Assembly (NCBI RefSeq): GCF_047528295.1
Contig: NZ_CP180001.1
Coordinates: 1,736,001 to 1,800,000, forward strand
Reading direction: 5' to 3'
Length of the DNA: 64,000 bases
Origin: Peptacetobacter sp900550335
Lineage (GTDB): Bacteria; Bacillota; Clostridia; Peptostreptococcales; Peptostreptococcaceae
Under the pieces are notes generated by a model. That model was not told the DNA's origin and made no database searches. It worked only from the letters and a program-made list of their open reading frames with translations. This document shows, piece after piece, positions 41,901-51,861 of this stretch (position 1 is its first letter; each line of letters begins with the position of its first letter). Both the position numbers and the translations under genes were made by a program.

Positions 41901-42980
41901 TGCATTAAAATCTCTATCAATTACATTTCCACAGCATTCACATATATAAGTTCTCTCTGATAGACTTAATTTTTCTTTCTTATATCCACAGTTACTACAA
42001 ATCTTTGATGAAGGATAAAATCTATTAGCAACTATAAATTCAATCCCTTTATTTTTACATTTATATTCTAGCTGTCTGTATATTTCAAAGAATGAACAAT
42101 CAGCAATTTTTTCGGACAAATGCTTATTTTTCATCATTCCTTGTACGTTTAAGTCCTCAACTACTATCGCCTTTGGATTTTGTTTTACAAGTTTTGTAGT
42201 CGCTTGATGAATGTTATTAAGTCTTACATTTGATATTCTTTGATGTTGTTTAAGAATTAAAGTTTCAAGTTTTAGTAGATTTTTAGATTTATTAGATGAT
42301 TTGGTTTTCATCATCTGAACATAGTGTCTACTTGCTTTTTTTTGAAGTCTTTTTAATCTCTTCTTTTCCTTTTTGGTACTAACTCTATTGAAATTCATAC
42401 CATTTGAACAAGTCATCAATGTTTTTATTCCCATATCAATTCCAATCGGCTCAGTTTTGAGTAGATTATTTTCTTCATCTTCTAAGATACAACTAATACT
42501 TAACCAAAACTTAACCCCATCAAATGATATTCTAGGATTTATATATTTACAATCTTTAGGAATCCTATTTTCTGCCATATCCATCCAACCTATAGAAGCA
42601 ATTCTAACTTTATAATCATCAAACTTTATTCTATACACATCATTATAGAAACTTTTCTTTGATTTCTTTTTACTCTTAAATCGTGGATGTTTAGCTTTTT
42701 TATTAAAGAAATTTTTGTATGCTTTGCATAAATCTTTTATAGCTTGTTTTGTAACGTTGTTGTTTATTTCGTTAAGCCATTTAAATTCTTCTTTTTTCTT
42801 CAACTGTGTAAATTCTTTCCTTAAATCCATATCAGAAATAAATTTTCCACCTTTTTCATAATTTTCCTTTTCTCTAGCTAATGCCCAGTTATATGCAAAT
42901 CTAGCACATCCAAAGCTTTTAAACATCAATTCCTTTTGTTCTTTGTTAGGAAATATTTGAACTTTAAATCCTTTTTCCAT
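41868..42980 (-). CDS. tnpB: TnpB RNA-guided nuclease (IS605 OrfB family), intact
   Basis: A 370-residue protein with all family features: N-terminal helix-turn-helix (MEKGFKVQIFPNKEQKELMF), RuvC residues Asp182 (GIDMGIKT), Glu275 (VVEDLNVQGMM) and Asp355/357 (DRDFNASLN), and a four-Cys zinc ribbon (Cys328, 331, 347, 350). No frameshift or stop. It would cut DNA matching the guide at the element's right end, favouring retention of the element at excised donor sites. Start ATG with AAAGGCGGTG. It lies inside the group I intron. Confidence 0.93.
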   Translation of the reverse strand: MEKGFKVQIFPNKEQKELMFKSFGCARFAYNWALAREKENYEKGGKFISDMDLRKEFTQLKKKEEFKWLNEINNNVTKQAIKDLCKAYKNFFNKKAKHPRFKSKKKSKKSFYNDVYRIKFDDYKVRIASIGWMDMAENRIPKDCKYINPRISFDGVKFWLSISCILEDEENNLLKTEPIGIDMGIKTLMTCSNGMNFNRVSTKKEKKRLKRLQKKASRHYVQMMKTKSSNKSKNLLKLETLILKQHQRISNVRLNNIHQATTKLVKQNPKAIVVEDLNVQGMMKNKHLSEKIADCSFFEIYRQLEYKCKNKGIEFIVANRFYPSSKICSNCGYKKEKLSLSERTYICECCGNVIDRDFNASLNLKNLAYN

Positions 42981-43072
42981 GTCATCACCGCCTTTCTAAT
43001 AATATTTCTTTCTACTATTATCATAGGCGATAAATATTTCTTTTATACAAGTTTTTTGAAAAAATTTTATAA

Positions 43073-43111
43073 TTTTTTATAAGTAATTTATTCAGTTTTT
43101 ATAGATTTTAT
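43073..43111 (-). repeat. IStron 5' pairing arm
   Basis: Partner of the arm at 41702-41739; lies between the intron core and the tnpB ribosome site. Two perfect blocks of 19 and 14 bp. Confidence 0.75.
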
Positions 43112-43116
43112 TATTT

Positions 43117-43549
<433 letters not shown>

Positions 43550-43647
43550 ACCTCCTTAAATTTTCAAAATTAAATGAACTCAAAAATTCTTTATATCTAA
43601 TATTTAAATTAGTATATGTCTCTTAAAAATTCCATTTTCTTTTCTTT

Positions 43648-43699
43648 TGATAATCGTTATTATGTAAGTTATACTATCATTTAAGGAATTTTCAGTCAA
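43648..43699 (-). promoter_or_regulatory. DUF2325 promoter with a Fur-like box
   Basis: Minus strand TTGACT, 17 bp, TAGTAT (43671-43699). TGATAATCGTTATTA (43648-43662) lies just after the -10, matching the Fur consensus at 12 of 14 positions. It precedes the SD at about 43550-43557 and the IStron. Confidence 0.5.
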
Positions 43700-43806
43700 T
43701 ACATCTGAAAGAAACGATAATTTTTTTCGATTTTATTCAATTTTCTATACTAAAACTTTACTATTTCACAAAATAAAAATTAAATAATTACTTTTAAAAT
43801 AAAAAA

Positions 43807-43834
43807 AGATAGTCGAAAAATATCAACTATCTTT
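43807..43834 (-). terminator. Terminator of the uracil-DNA glycosylase gene
   Basis: AAAGATAGTTGATA / TCGACTATCTTT hairpin with TTTTTTT on the minus strand, about 30 bp after the stop. Confidence 0.8.
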
Positions 43835-43863
43835 ATAAATACTGTTTAATTTTTTAATACTAT

Positions 43864-44442
43864 CTAATTTTCCTCAGATTGCCCATTTATGCCCAATTCA
43901 TCTATCTTCTTCTTTATTTCTTTAAGATCTTCAAAAGCAACTTTTTTCTTTGAGGCATCTCTTAAAAGTGCTGACGGATGGTATGTTGCTATCATCCAAC
44001 AGTTCTTCTTTTTATACCATATCCCATGCTCTTTTGTTATCCTAAATTGTGAATTTATAATTGACTGAGCAGCTATTCTTCCAAGACATATAATAATATC
44101 TGGTTTTATTAGGGCAAATTGATACCTTAAATACTCTATACAACAGTTTTTTTCATCTGTCTCTGGGTCTCTGTTTCCTGGAGGTCTACATTTTACAACA
44201 TTTGCAATATAAACATCGTCTCTTGTTAAATCAATACATTTAAGCATCTTATCTAACAACTGTCCTGCTGGTCCAACAAATGGCACACCTGATAGGTCTT
44301 CCTTTTCTCCAGGGCCCTCCCCTATTAAAAGTATCTTGGCATTTCTGTTTCCATCACCGACAACCACATTTGTTCTGTTTTCGGCAAGTCTACATCTATT
44401 ACAGGTTTTACAAGCAGATTCTAAAATCTCCCATGAAAACAT
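43864..44442 (-). CDS. Uracil-DNA glycosylase, family 4 (Fe-S)
   Basis: A 192-residue DNA-repair enzyme: N-terminal cluster cysteines in CKTCNRCRL, motif 1 LLIGEGPGEKED, the VPFVGPAGQLLD stretch, further cluster Cys in KCRPPGNRDPETDEKNC, and motif HPSALLRD near the end. It removes uracil from DNA. Start set at ATG 44442 (AGGTG six bases before); GTG 44451 is possible. It follows the HsdR_N-like gene by 28-37 bp and may be co-transcribed with it. Confidence 0.92.
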   Translation of the reverse strand: MFSWEILESACKTCNRCRLAENRTNVVVGDGNRNAKILLIGEGPGEKEDLSGVPFVGPAGQLLDKMLKCIDLTRDDVYIANVVKCRPPGNRDPETDEKNCCIEYLRYQFALIKPDIIICLGRIAAQSIINSQFRITKEHGIWYKKKNCWMIATYHPSALLRDASKKKVAFEDLKEIKKKIDELGINGQSEEN

Positions 44443-44478
44443 AACCTTCACCTAACCTATACTCTAAAATTATATGTT

Positions 44479-44964
44479 TTAGTTGTGGTCGTGTCCACAA
44501 TTGCAATCATGGTCATGGCATCCACAGTCGCAATCAGCTGCATGTTCTGCTTCATGAGCTTTTACTTCATCTTCCATAGCCTTAAATTCCTGTACCATAA
44601 CTTCATATTCTGGTAGGTCTTTTTCTTCGTTTTCTTCACCTCTCCAGTCTGCATACATCATCTGATCTCCATTAGTTAATACAACTCTACCTGATAATGT
44701 AACATCATCTATTTCTTCTAATCTTTCTATATGTTTTTCAAGTGCATCTCCTTCCATTGGAGCATCTTCATCTAAACACTGAACTACCATAACTGGAGCG
44801 TAGTATCCTTCTTCATCTACAACATTTACTAATACGTCTATTTCGCCTTCCATACCTTCTGCAAACTCAGATAGTGGTACATTAGTATCTATCATATCTA
44901 GTGGCACATATAAATTTTCTGTTAAGTATTTTATTACTCTATCCTGAACTAATTCTTTTGACAT
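44479..44964 (-). CDS. HsdR_N-like protein with His/Cys-rich tail
   Basis: A 161-residue protein. Residues 1-110 resemble the type I restriction enzyme R N-terminal family (VQDRVIKYLTENLYVPLDMI, then LSEF, EIDVLVNVVDEEGYYAPVMV, VVQC), a PD-(D/E)XK-like fold, but the catalytic E-x-K is not visible (VQCLDE), so nuclease activity is doubtful. The last 25 residues are a metal-binding-like tail (DCDCGCHDHDCNCGHDH). Start ATG with AGGAGG. Function unknown; the pairing with a DNA glycosylase gene may hint at DNA work. Confidence 0.6.
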   Translation of the reverse strand: MSKELVQDRVIKYLTENLYVPLDMIDTNVPLSEFAEGMEGEIDVLVNVVDEEGYYAPVMVVQCLDEDAPMEGDALEKHIERLEEIDDVTLSGRVVLTNGDQMMYADWRGEENEEKDLPEYEVMVQEFKAMEDEVKAHEAEHAADCDCGCHDHDCNCGHDHN

Positions 44965-45241
44965 TTTTAATTTCCTCCTAAAAATTTTTAATATTTTATT
45001 TTTATATAATTATTTTACCACATTATTTTTATAGTTGTTATTTTTATTTAGCTTATTTACATCTCAAAATAAATTTTTTATTAAATAATATATAATTTTG
45101 TAACTTTTATTCTCTATTTCTTACAAATTCGCAAAGTTTTGTAATTAAAATAACATTATTGTAATCGCATTATTTTTCAAAATAGTGTATAGTAAGTATG
45201 ATGAATATGCAGTATAACTGCAAATTTAAGGAGGAAACAAA

Positions 45242-46372
45242 ATGAAAATTAAACAGAAAATCGCTGCAATTGCACTTTCTGCTACAATGGTATTTAGTAG
45301 CTTAGCTTTAGCTTTTGCAGACGGATCTAAAGTCGTTACTATTGGCGCCGACTTAAATGCTCAGCAGAGACAGATGATGTTAGATTACTTCGGTGTTTCT
45401 GAAAATGAAGCAATGATAATAAACGTAACAAATGCAGAAGAAAGAAAATACCTTCAAGGTGTTGCAACAGATGCACAGTTAGGTAGAAGAACAATATCTT
45501 GTGCCTATGTTGAGCCTACTTCAGGAAAAGATGGTATAAATGTGAAAACTGCCAATCTTACTTGGGTTACAAGCTCTATGATAGCTTCAACACTTACTAC
45601 AGCAGGTCTAACAAGTGCAAACGTAATAGCAGCTGCACCTTATGCAGTTAGTGGAACAGGAGCACTTACTGGTGTTATCAAAGCATTTGAAGATGCATCA
45701 GGAGAAAAATTAGATGAAACTAAAAAGGAACTAGCCAATGAAGAATTAGTAACTACTGGGGACTTAGGTGATGAAATAGGTCAGGATAAGGCTGCTGGAG
45801 TTGTAAATGATGTTAAAAATGAGGTTATAAAAGAAGGAACTAGTGATACTACTCAGATAGCTGATATAATCAACAACGTAACTAACAACTACAATGTAAC
45901 TCTTACACCAGAACAGATTCAGGCACTTACAGCTCTTATGGAAAAAATAGGTGCACAGAACTACAATTATAATGATATAAAAATTACATTAGAAAATGTT
46001 AAATTCAATATAAATGAAAACCTTGCTGCACTTGGAGAAAATGTAGATACAGTAGGTTTATTTGAAAAAATTAAATATTGGTTCTCTAACTTAGGTGGAG
46101 GTTCTGATGCAGGTATATTAGAACAGACTGACGAATCAGCTCTTGGATCTGATGCTGTTGTAAATGCTACTCAGGACAAAGTTGAAGAAGCTGCAAATGC
46201 TGCATTAGACAAAGCTGGCGAATTAGCAAGCCAAGCAGCTGATAAGGCAGGAGAAGCTGCAAGTCAGGCAGCTGATAAAGCAAAAGAAGCTTATGATAAA
46301 GCTGAAGAACAGGGCTTATTTGATAAAATAAGAGCTTGGTTTGAAAACGTATTAAATGGATTTTCAAACTAA
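45242..46372 (+). CDS. Exported DUF1002 protein (YpuA-like)
   Basis: A 376-residue secreted protein: signal peptide (about 1-26, cleavage after LALAFA) and a DUF1002 domain (VVTIGADLNAQQRQMMLDYF ... ANVIAAAPYAVSGTGALTGV). The C-terminal 55 residues are an alanine-rich helical repeat (DKAGELASQAADKAGEAAS), probably a stalk or surface-association segment. Function unknown. AAGGAGG before the ATG. Followed after 24 bp by a DUF4300 lipoprotein gene, likely one operon. Confidence 0.85.
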   Translation: MKIKQKIAAIALSATMVFSSLALAFADGSKVVTIGADLNAQQRQMMLDYFGVSENEAMIINVTNAEERKYLQGVATDAQLGRRTISCAYVEPTSGKDGINVKTANLTWVTSSMIASTLTTAGLTSANVIAAAPYAVSGTGALTGVIKAFEDASGEKLDETKKELANEELVTTGDLGDEIGQDKAAGVVNDVKNEVIKEGTSDTTQIADIINNVTNNYNVTLTPEQIQALTALMEKIGAQNYNYNDIKITLENVKFNINENLAALGENVDTVGLFEKIKYWFSNLGGGSDAGILEQTDESALGSDAVVNATQDKVEEAANAALDKAGELASQAADKAGEAASQAADKAKEAYDKAEEQGLFDKIRAWFENVLNGFSN

Positions 46373-46396
46373 TAATTTAAAAAGGACATAATTATT

Positions 46397-47242
46397 ATGA
46401 AAAATAAAACTAAAAAAATTATCGCTCTTTTGAGTTTATGTACAATTGCTCTAGTCAATTTTATCGGATGTAATTCCGAGGCTGAGAGTAAAGACATATT
46501 ATACTCAAACATGAAAGATAAAGAATCAAGACAGGAAGTATTTACAGAATTGAAAAAACACGATGTTTCAGATTATCAGTTAAATAAACTTTCTCAGTGG
46601 ATGGATGACTTCAATCCTTATGTAGCTGATGGACATTTATCAAATGGATTTGAAAAAATGAAAGGCGATTTAGTAGACTACTCTAATTTAGAGTTAAAAG
46701 ACATGCCTTCTTATTATGTGAATTGTAGACTTACATCTTTTATGATAATGAGAAATGCCTTAAATACTAATTGCAAACCTGACGATTCTGATACATATTT
46801 AATGTTGGATTTAGATGCAGTTGATACAGACAAACAGATTGCAATGACTAAAGAAGATAAACTTCAGTATGCAACATTATTTAACTGGGTTAAGCTAGGT
46901 AATGCAAAAACTTTAACTCAGCATATAAGAAGAATAGAGTCTGCATTAAAAGAAAGAGATGTTTATATAGATAATTCAAAGGGAATGTCTCTTATAAATG
47001 TATATATACACTCTACTTTTGATAATGCTCGTTTTGTAGGTCATACTGGTGTATTAGTTCAGACTGATGATGGACTATTATTTGTTGAAAAATATGGTCC
47101 AGACACACCATTCCAGGCTACAAAATTCAACAACAGAAGTGAATTAAAAAAATACTTACTTGCTAGACCAGACTTATATGGAGAAAAAACAGAACTAGCT
47201 CCTATAATAACTGAAAATACTAAAGTAATGAAAACTAAATAA
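46397..47242 (+). CDS. DUF4300 family lipoprotein
   Basis: A 281-residue lipoprotein: signal peptide with lipobox FIGC (Cys25) and the DUF4300 domain (WMDDFNPYVADGHLSNGFEK, NCRLTSFMIMRNAL, FVGHTGVLVQTDDGLLFVEK). Conserved Cys in NCRL and His in GHTG give it an NlpC/P60-like look, but the family is uncharacterised. Second gene of the operon; terminator follows. Confidence 0.82.
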   Translation: MKNKTKKIIALLSLCTIALVNFIGCNSEAESKDILYSNMKDKESRQEVFTELKKHDVSDYQLNKLSQWMDDFNPYVADGHLSNGFEKMKGDLVDYSNLELKDMPSYYVNCRLTSFMIMRNALNTNCKPDDSDTYLMLDLDAVDTDKQIAMTKEDKLQYATLFNWVKLGNAKTLTQHIRRIESALKERDVYIDNSKGMSLINVYIHSTFDNARFVGHTGVLVQTDDGLLFVEKYGPDTPFQATKFNNRSELKKYLLARPDLYGEKTELAPIITENTKVMKTK

Positions 47243-47249
47243 AAATAAA

Positions 47250-47283
47250 AAATGGCTACTATAAATATATATGGTAGCCATTT
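47250..47283. terminator. Bidirectional terminator between DUF4300 and ppx genes
   Basis: AAAATGGCTAC / GTAGCCATTTT hairpin with A/T runs on both sides between convergent genes. Confidence 0.85.
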
Positions 47284-47324
47284 TACTTTCTTATTCATAT
47301 TTGTACTATTCCCAAAATTAATTT

Positions 47325-48227
47325 TTACATTGGTAGTATTTTATCGTGTATATATCCGTCTCTTACACCATTTTTAACAACTACTACTTCATCTACCCCA
47401 GAAAGTGTACAAATTGTATTAAGAACTATTAAACTTGGTATAATATTATTCATACGGTCTGGAACTATTCTTTCAAGAATATCTACATCGCTCTTTCTTG
47501 GGTCAGAAAATCTCTCTGTAAGCTGATTTAATTCTTTAATAGGAATATAATATTTATTTGATTTCTTCTTAGTTACATAAATATATCTATGGATTTTTGC
47601 TGCAGCTCTTGCAGTACCACCCATTAAATACATAACTCTATGATTATTTCCTTTAAAAATCTTAGAACTTTTAACATTAGCTTTTACACAGTCCTCTATT
47701 TCCTTTATTTCATCAAGTGTAGGATATACCATAGATACAAATTTATTTCTCATTTCAAGTCCACCTATTGGTAAAGAAACTGACTCTAAAACCTGTCTAT
47801 CTTTAAACTTGAATATCTGCACACTTCCTCCACCTAAGTCAAGTCCCATACCACTTCTGTCTTTTACAGCCTGGCTAAGACCTACATAGTCGTAGTATGC
47901 TTCCTGTTCTCCAGTTATTATTTCTGTATTTTCTACAATCTTTTTCATCTCAGAAACAACATAAACGCTGTTATCTACCTTTCTAAGTGAAGCAGTTGCA
48001 AAACAGAATACTTCTGCACATCCAAGTAATTCACAAATTTTAGCAAATCTATTTAATACTTTTAAAAGTCTTTCAAGACCTTCTTCCATAAGAATACCAT
48101 TCTGTATAAAGCTTAGTATTACAGAAAGTTCTTTTTCTTTCAGTATTAGTTTTATTTCTGTTCCTCTTAATTCAAAAATTATTAATCTAATCGTATTTGA
48201 TCCTACATCTATTATTCCATATCTCAT
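47325..48227 (-). CDS. ppx: Exopolyphosphatase / guanosine pentaphosphatase (Ppx/GppA family)
   Basis: A 300-residue ASKHA phosphatase: phosphate loop YGIIDVGSNTIRLIIFE, catalytic Glu in ITGEQEAYYDYVGL, second loop GMGLDLGGGSVQIFKF, and the MGGTARAAAKI motif. It degrades polyphosphate chains and/or pppGpp. The short form lacks the C-terminal HD domain. Start chosen as ATG 48227 (eight bases after GGAG) over ATG 48233. It follows ppk on the same strand, the usual pairing of polyphosphate synthesis and breakdown. Confidence 0.9.
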   Translation of the reverse strand: MRYGIIDVGSNTIRLIIFELRGTEIKLILKEKELSVILSFIQNGILMEEGLERLLKVLNRFAKICELLGCAEVFCFATASLRKVDNSVYVVSEMKKIVENTEIITGEQEAYYDYVGLSQAVKDRSGMGLDLGGGSVQIFKFKDRQVLESVSLPIGGLEMRNKFVSMVYPTLDEIKEIEDCVKANVKSSKIFKGNNHRVMYLMGGTARAAAKIHRYIYVTKKKSNKYYIPIKELNQLTERFSDPRKSDVDILERIVPDRMNNIIPSLIVLNTICTLSGVDEVVVVKNGVRDGYIHDKILPM

Positions 48228-48269
48228 CGACATTACTCCAATCTTTCTTCATTTTGAGTAGAGTCTAAT

Positions 48270-50390
48270 TTATTTATCTAGCATCTCTAATTCCTTATAA
48301 GCTCTTTCAAAGAAATACTCCTGTGAATTTAAAGGAGCTCCTTCCTGTTTAACGTGTTCGTATGTGCCATCTTTAAGAAGTTTTCTTGCTTTAACATTGT
48401 CTGTGTACATTATTGCAAAGTCTTCAAGAATTCTTTTCTTAATATCTGGGTCTAAGATTGGTGTTGCTACCTCTACCCTTCTCATTGTATTTCTTGACAT
48501 TAAATCTGCAGATCCTATATAAACTTTACTATCGTTACCTTCACCAAATATATACACACGAGTGTGTTCTAGGTAACGGCCAACTATGCTTATAACTTCT
48601 ATGTTTTCTGTAATACCCTCTACTCCTGGTATTAAGCAGCATATCCCCCTTACAATAAGCTGAACTTTAACTCCTGCTCTAGAAGCTTCTATAAGTTTAT
48701 TCATAATTCCTTTATCAGTTAAAGAATTCATCTTTATACCTATATAAGCCGGTGCTCCATGTTCTGCTTTGACAATTTCATTGTCTATCATATCCATGAT
48801 AGGCTGTCTTAAACAAAGTGGAGATACTAGCAGAAGGTCTGATTTTTCTACAACTTCTCCAAGAGATAATCTATCAAAAACTCTACCTGCTTCATGAGCA
48901 ATTCTCTTATCAGCTGTCATTAAGCAGTAATCTGTGTATAATTTTGCTGTTTTTTCGTTGTAATTTCCTGTACCTATCTGAGTTATATATTTTATTCCTT
49001 CATCAGTCTTTCTTGTTATTAGACATAATTTAGAATGAACTTTTAATCCAGGTAGTCCATAAATTACTCTACAACCAGCTTTTTCAAGTCTTCTTGACCA
49101 GTTTATATTGTTTTCCTCATCAAATCTAGCTCTTAACTCAACTAATACGACAACTTCCTTACCGTTTTCAACTGCATTTGAAAGTGCATCTACTATCTTA
49201 CTATCGCTTGATAGTCTGTAAAGTGTCATTTTTATAGATACAACAGTTGGGTCTTCTGATGCTTCATATAGCATATCTAAGAAAGGCTTCATACTGTTGT
49301 ACGGATAGTATAAAAGTTTGTCCTTTTCTTCAATCTGTTCTATTATAGAACGTCTTGATGAAATTTCAGGCGATTTCTGAGGAACTCTCTTTTCATAGAA
49401 TAACTCTGAATGATTTCTAAGCTTATCCTGTATCTTTCTAGTGAAAGAAAATTCAAGCGGTGAATTAGAATAGAATATACTCTCATCATCTAATCCAACG
49501 TATTTTCTAAGTGTTTTTAATGCTGAGCTATTAAGTTCCCTTGACATTTCCATTCTAACTGGTGCAAGTTTTTTTCTTTTCTTAATTAGCTTTTTCATTG
49601 TATCTCTGTAATCTAAATCCTCGTCGTATACTGTTTCCTCATCAATATCGGCGTTTCTAGTTATTCTTATAAGAGACTTACTCTTAACCTTATACTTTTT
49701 AAATATTTTTGTTACAAAGTGAAGAATTAGTTCTTCTGCTAAAATATATTTTCTGTCGTCAGATGGAATCTGAATTAATCTTTCAAAAACATCCCCCGAA
49801 CAAGGAACTATACCTAATTTTTCTGTTCCACTTTTACCTTCTAAAGAAACTATTGCATAAATTTCTTTTTCCTTTAAAAATGGGAACGGCTGTCTTTTCC
49901 CTATTATTTGTGGAGAGATAAGAGGTCTTATTTCTGAATCAAATAATCTTTCTAGTACTTCCTCATCCTCAGAAGTTAGTGCCTTACTGTATTCATTTTC
50001 TAAATCTTCAACACAGTCCCCCGCTGCATTGCACTTTACCCTTGAGTGGAAATCTACTAGTTCGATTCCAAATTCCTTAACTTCTCTCATTAAATTATTG
50101 TAAGCATCATCTTTTAACTCATTTAATTTTTTTGTATATTTTACAATTTCTTTAATCTCCTCTTCAGGAGTCATATTTGTTTTACTATCCCTAGAATCTG
50201 GATCAACTATCATCTGGTCATATAAAGATCCGACTCTTACCATGAAAAATTCATCTAAATTGCTCTGGAATATCGACACAAATGTCAGTCTTTCCATTAA
50301 AGGAACTGATTGGTCCATAGCCTCTTCAAGAACTCTTTTGTTGAATTTTAGCCATGATATTTCTCTGTTATCATAGTATCTTTTAGTCAT
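48270..50390 (-). CDS. ppk1: Polyphosphate kinase 1
   Basis: A 706-residue enzyme that polymerises ATP gamma-phosphate into polyphosphate. PPK1 N domain (NREISWLKFNKRVLEEA), head domain, and two phospholipase-D-like C domains with autophosphorylated His in KVHSKLCLI and the IGTGNYNEKTAKLYTD motif; the second has YIGSADLMSRN. Start placed at ATG 50390, four bases after GGGAGAGAG; the longer ORF adds 11 residues without a better site. A CodY-like box lies about 205 bp upstream. Confidence 0.93.
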   Translation of the reverse strand: MTKRYYDNREISWLKFNKRVLEEAMDQSVPLMERLTFVSIFQSNLDEFFMVRVGSLYDQMIVDPDSRDSKTNMTPEEEIKEIVKYTKKLNELKDDAYNNLMREVKEFGIELVDFHSRVKCNAAGDCVEDLENEYSKALTSEDEEVLERLFDSEIRPLISPQIIGKRQPFPFLKEKEIYAIVSLEGKSGTEKLGIVPCSGDVFERLIQIPSDDRKYILAEELILHFVTKIFKKYKVKSKSLIRITRNADIDEETVYDEDLDYRDTMKKLIKKRKKLAPVRMEMSRELNSSALKTLRKYVGLDDESIFYSNSPLEFSFTRKIQDKLRNHSELFYEKRVPQKSPEISSRRSIIEQIEEKDKLLYYPYNSMKPFLDMLYEASEDPTVVSIKMTLYRLSSDSKIVDALSNAVENGKEVVVLVELRARFDEENNINWSRRLEKAGCRVIYGLPGLKVHSKLCLITRKTDEGIKYITQIGTGNYNEKTAKLYTDYCLMTADKRIAHEAGRVFDRLSLGEVVEKSDLLLVSPLCLRQPIMDMIDNEIVKAEHGAPAYIGIKMNSLTDKGIMNKLIEASRAGVKVQLIVRGICCLIPGVEGITENIEVISIVGRYLEHTRVYIFGEGNDSKVYIGSADLMSRNTMRRVEVATPILDPDIKKRILEDFAIMYTDNVKARKLLKDGTYEHVKQEGAPLNSQEYFFERAYKELEMLDK

Positions 50391-50594
50391 TTTTCTCTCT
50401 CCCAACATCTTTATTTTATACATATTATATTTATCTGATTGCTATAAATATTAGTAAAATTATCACATAATTAAAATACTAACACTTATAAAAAAATCAT
50501 TATAGTAAGCAATCGTTAAAAGAGGGTTAAAAAAATTTAACAAGAGTTTTAGTTGGTTAGCTTTTCTTAACTTTGTATGAATATAGTCTATCAT

Positions 50595-50609
50595 AATTTT
50601 CAGAATATT
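50595..50609. promoter_or_regulatory. CodY-like box upstream of ppk
   Basis: AATTTTCAGAATATT differs from AATTTTCWGAAAATT at one position. It overlaps the third copy of the promoter-like block seen upstream of the activase gene. Confidence 0.5.
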
Positions 50610-50640
50610 GCACGTTTATATATCAAATTTATTTTAATTG

Positions 50641-51828
50641 CTATAATAATTTTTCTTTTGAGAAATCTATTAAAAATGCTCCAAGTGGTGCAGTTATTAT
50701 TATCGCAAGTACCGCAATTGATAGTACAAGTTTTCCACATTTAAGTCCTGCAGCAAGTGGTACAGAGCCTATCGCAGCTTGAACAGTTGCCTTTGGAAGA
50801 TATGAGAACACGCAGAATAATCTTTCTTTAGAGTTTAATTCAGTCCCTATCATGCAAATAAATACACCTATTGAACGAATTGCAAGTGCGATAAATATCA
50901 TAAAAACCGCTGTAAATCCCGCATCCATTGTGTATCTTATATCGACAGCAGCTCCAACAAGTACGAATAAAACAACTTCTGCAGCTATCCAAATTTTACC
51001 GAATTTCTCCTGAAGTCTAACCTTTACAATATTTGTACTCTTCATCGCAAGTACTAATGCCATACTTGTTACAGCAAGAAGTCCAGACATAGCAACTCTT
51101 CCTTTTAAATAATCTTCAAGGGCAACAAGTAAGAACGATACTGCTAAAATAATTATTACCTTTGTACTGTTTCTAATTAGATGTTCTTTGTTATATCTAT
51201 ACTCAAAGAATCTATAAAGAATTAATCCAACAACAGCCCCAATTAAAATCCCAGATACTATAGAAATTGGTATGTCTGCAAAACTAGCCAAATTTACCCC
51301 TTCTCCTTGATTCATAGCTAAGAATGTACTGAAAAGCACAATTACAAATACATCGTCAAAAGATGCCCCAGCTAAAATCATCTGAGGTATTCCCTTCTTT
51401 GTGCCAAGATTATTGTCCATTAAATCAACCATTCTAGGAACTACAACTGCTGGAGATACAGCACTCAACACTGCTCCAATTAGTGCAGCCTCTACTCTAC
51501 TGACACCAAATAAAATTGGTGCGAATATTACATAAGCAATTATTTCAAATGTAGCTGGAAGAAACGACATTAAAAGCGCAGTTCTCCCAACTTTTTTTAA
51601 ATCCTTTAGGTCTAGTGATAACCCAGCTTTGATTAAGATGATGATAAGAGCCATTTTTCTAAGCTCTGATGATATGTTTAGGATTGAGCTATCTAAAAAA
51701 TCCAGTACATAAGGCCCTAAGATTATTCCTGTTACAAGCATTCCTATGATTCTTGGAATTTTAATTTTTTCGCATATAGATGCCAAGCTCATTCCCACTA
51801 AAAAAATTAAAGCAAGTGATACTAACAT
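50641..51828 (-). CDS. Cation/proton antiporter (CPA family), fluoride-riboswitch controlled
   Basis: A 395-residue membrane protein with about 12 TM segments typical of Na+/H+ exchangers: KIPRIIGMLVTGIILGPYVL in the second helix, SAVSPAVVVPRM and AGASFDDVFVIVLFS with the acidic ion-binding site. Start is ATG 51828, seven bases after AAAAGGAG; the longer reading into 51897 is the riboswitch. Because a fluoride riboswitch precedes it, it may counter fluoride or the pH/ion stress that fluoride causes; CPA antiporters are among known members of that regulon. Confidence 0.9.
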   Translation of the reverse strand: MLVSLALIFLVGMSLASICEKIKIPRIIGMLVTGIILGPYVLDFLDSSILNISSELRKMALIIILIKAGLSLDLKDLKKVGRTALLMSFLPATFEIIAYVIFAPILFGVSRVEAALIGAVLSAVSPAVVVPRMVDLMDNNLGTKKGIPQMILAGASFDDVFVIVLFSTFLAMNQGEGVNLASFADIPISIVSGILIGAVVGLILYRFFEYRYNKEHLIRNSTKVIIILAVSFLLVALEDYLKGRVAMSGLLAVTSMALVLAMKSTNIVKVRLQEKFGKIWIAAEVVLFVLVGAAVDIRYTMDAGFTAVFMIFIALAIRSIGVFICMIGTELNSKERLFCVFSYLPKATVQAAIGSVPLAAGLKCGKLVLSIAVLAIIITAPLGAFLIDFSKEKLL

Positions 51829-51861
51829 TTTATTTCTCCTTTTATTTTGTTTTAAACGCAA

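Noticed and set aside
41701..43111. Terminal inverted repeats of a DDE-type insertion sequence around tnpB
   Set aside because: The arms lie inside the group I intron/IS605 element and IS605 elements lack inverted ends; an RNA helix explains them better.
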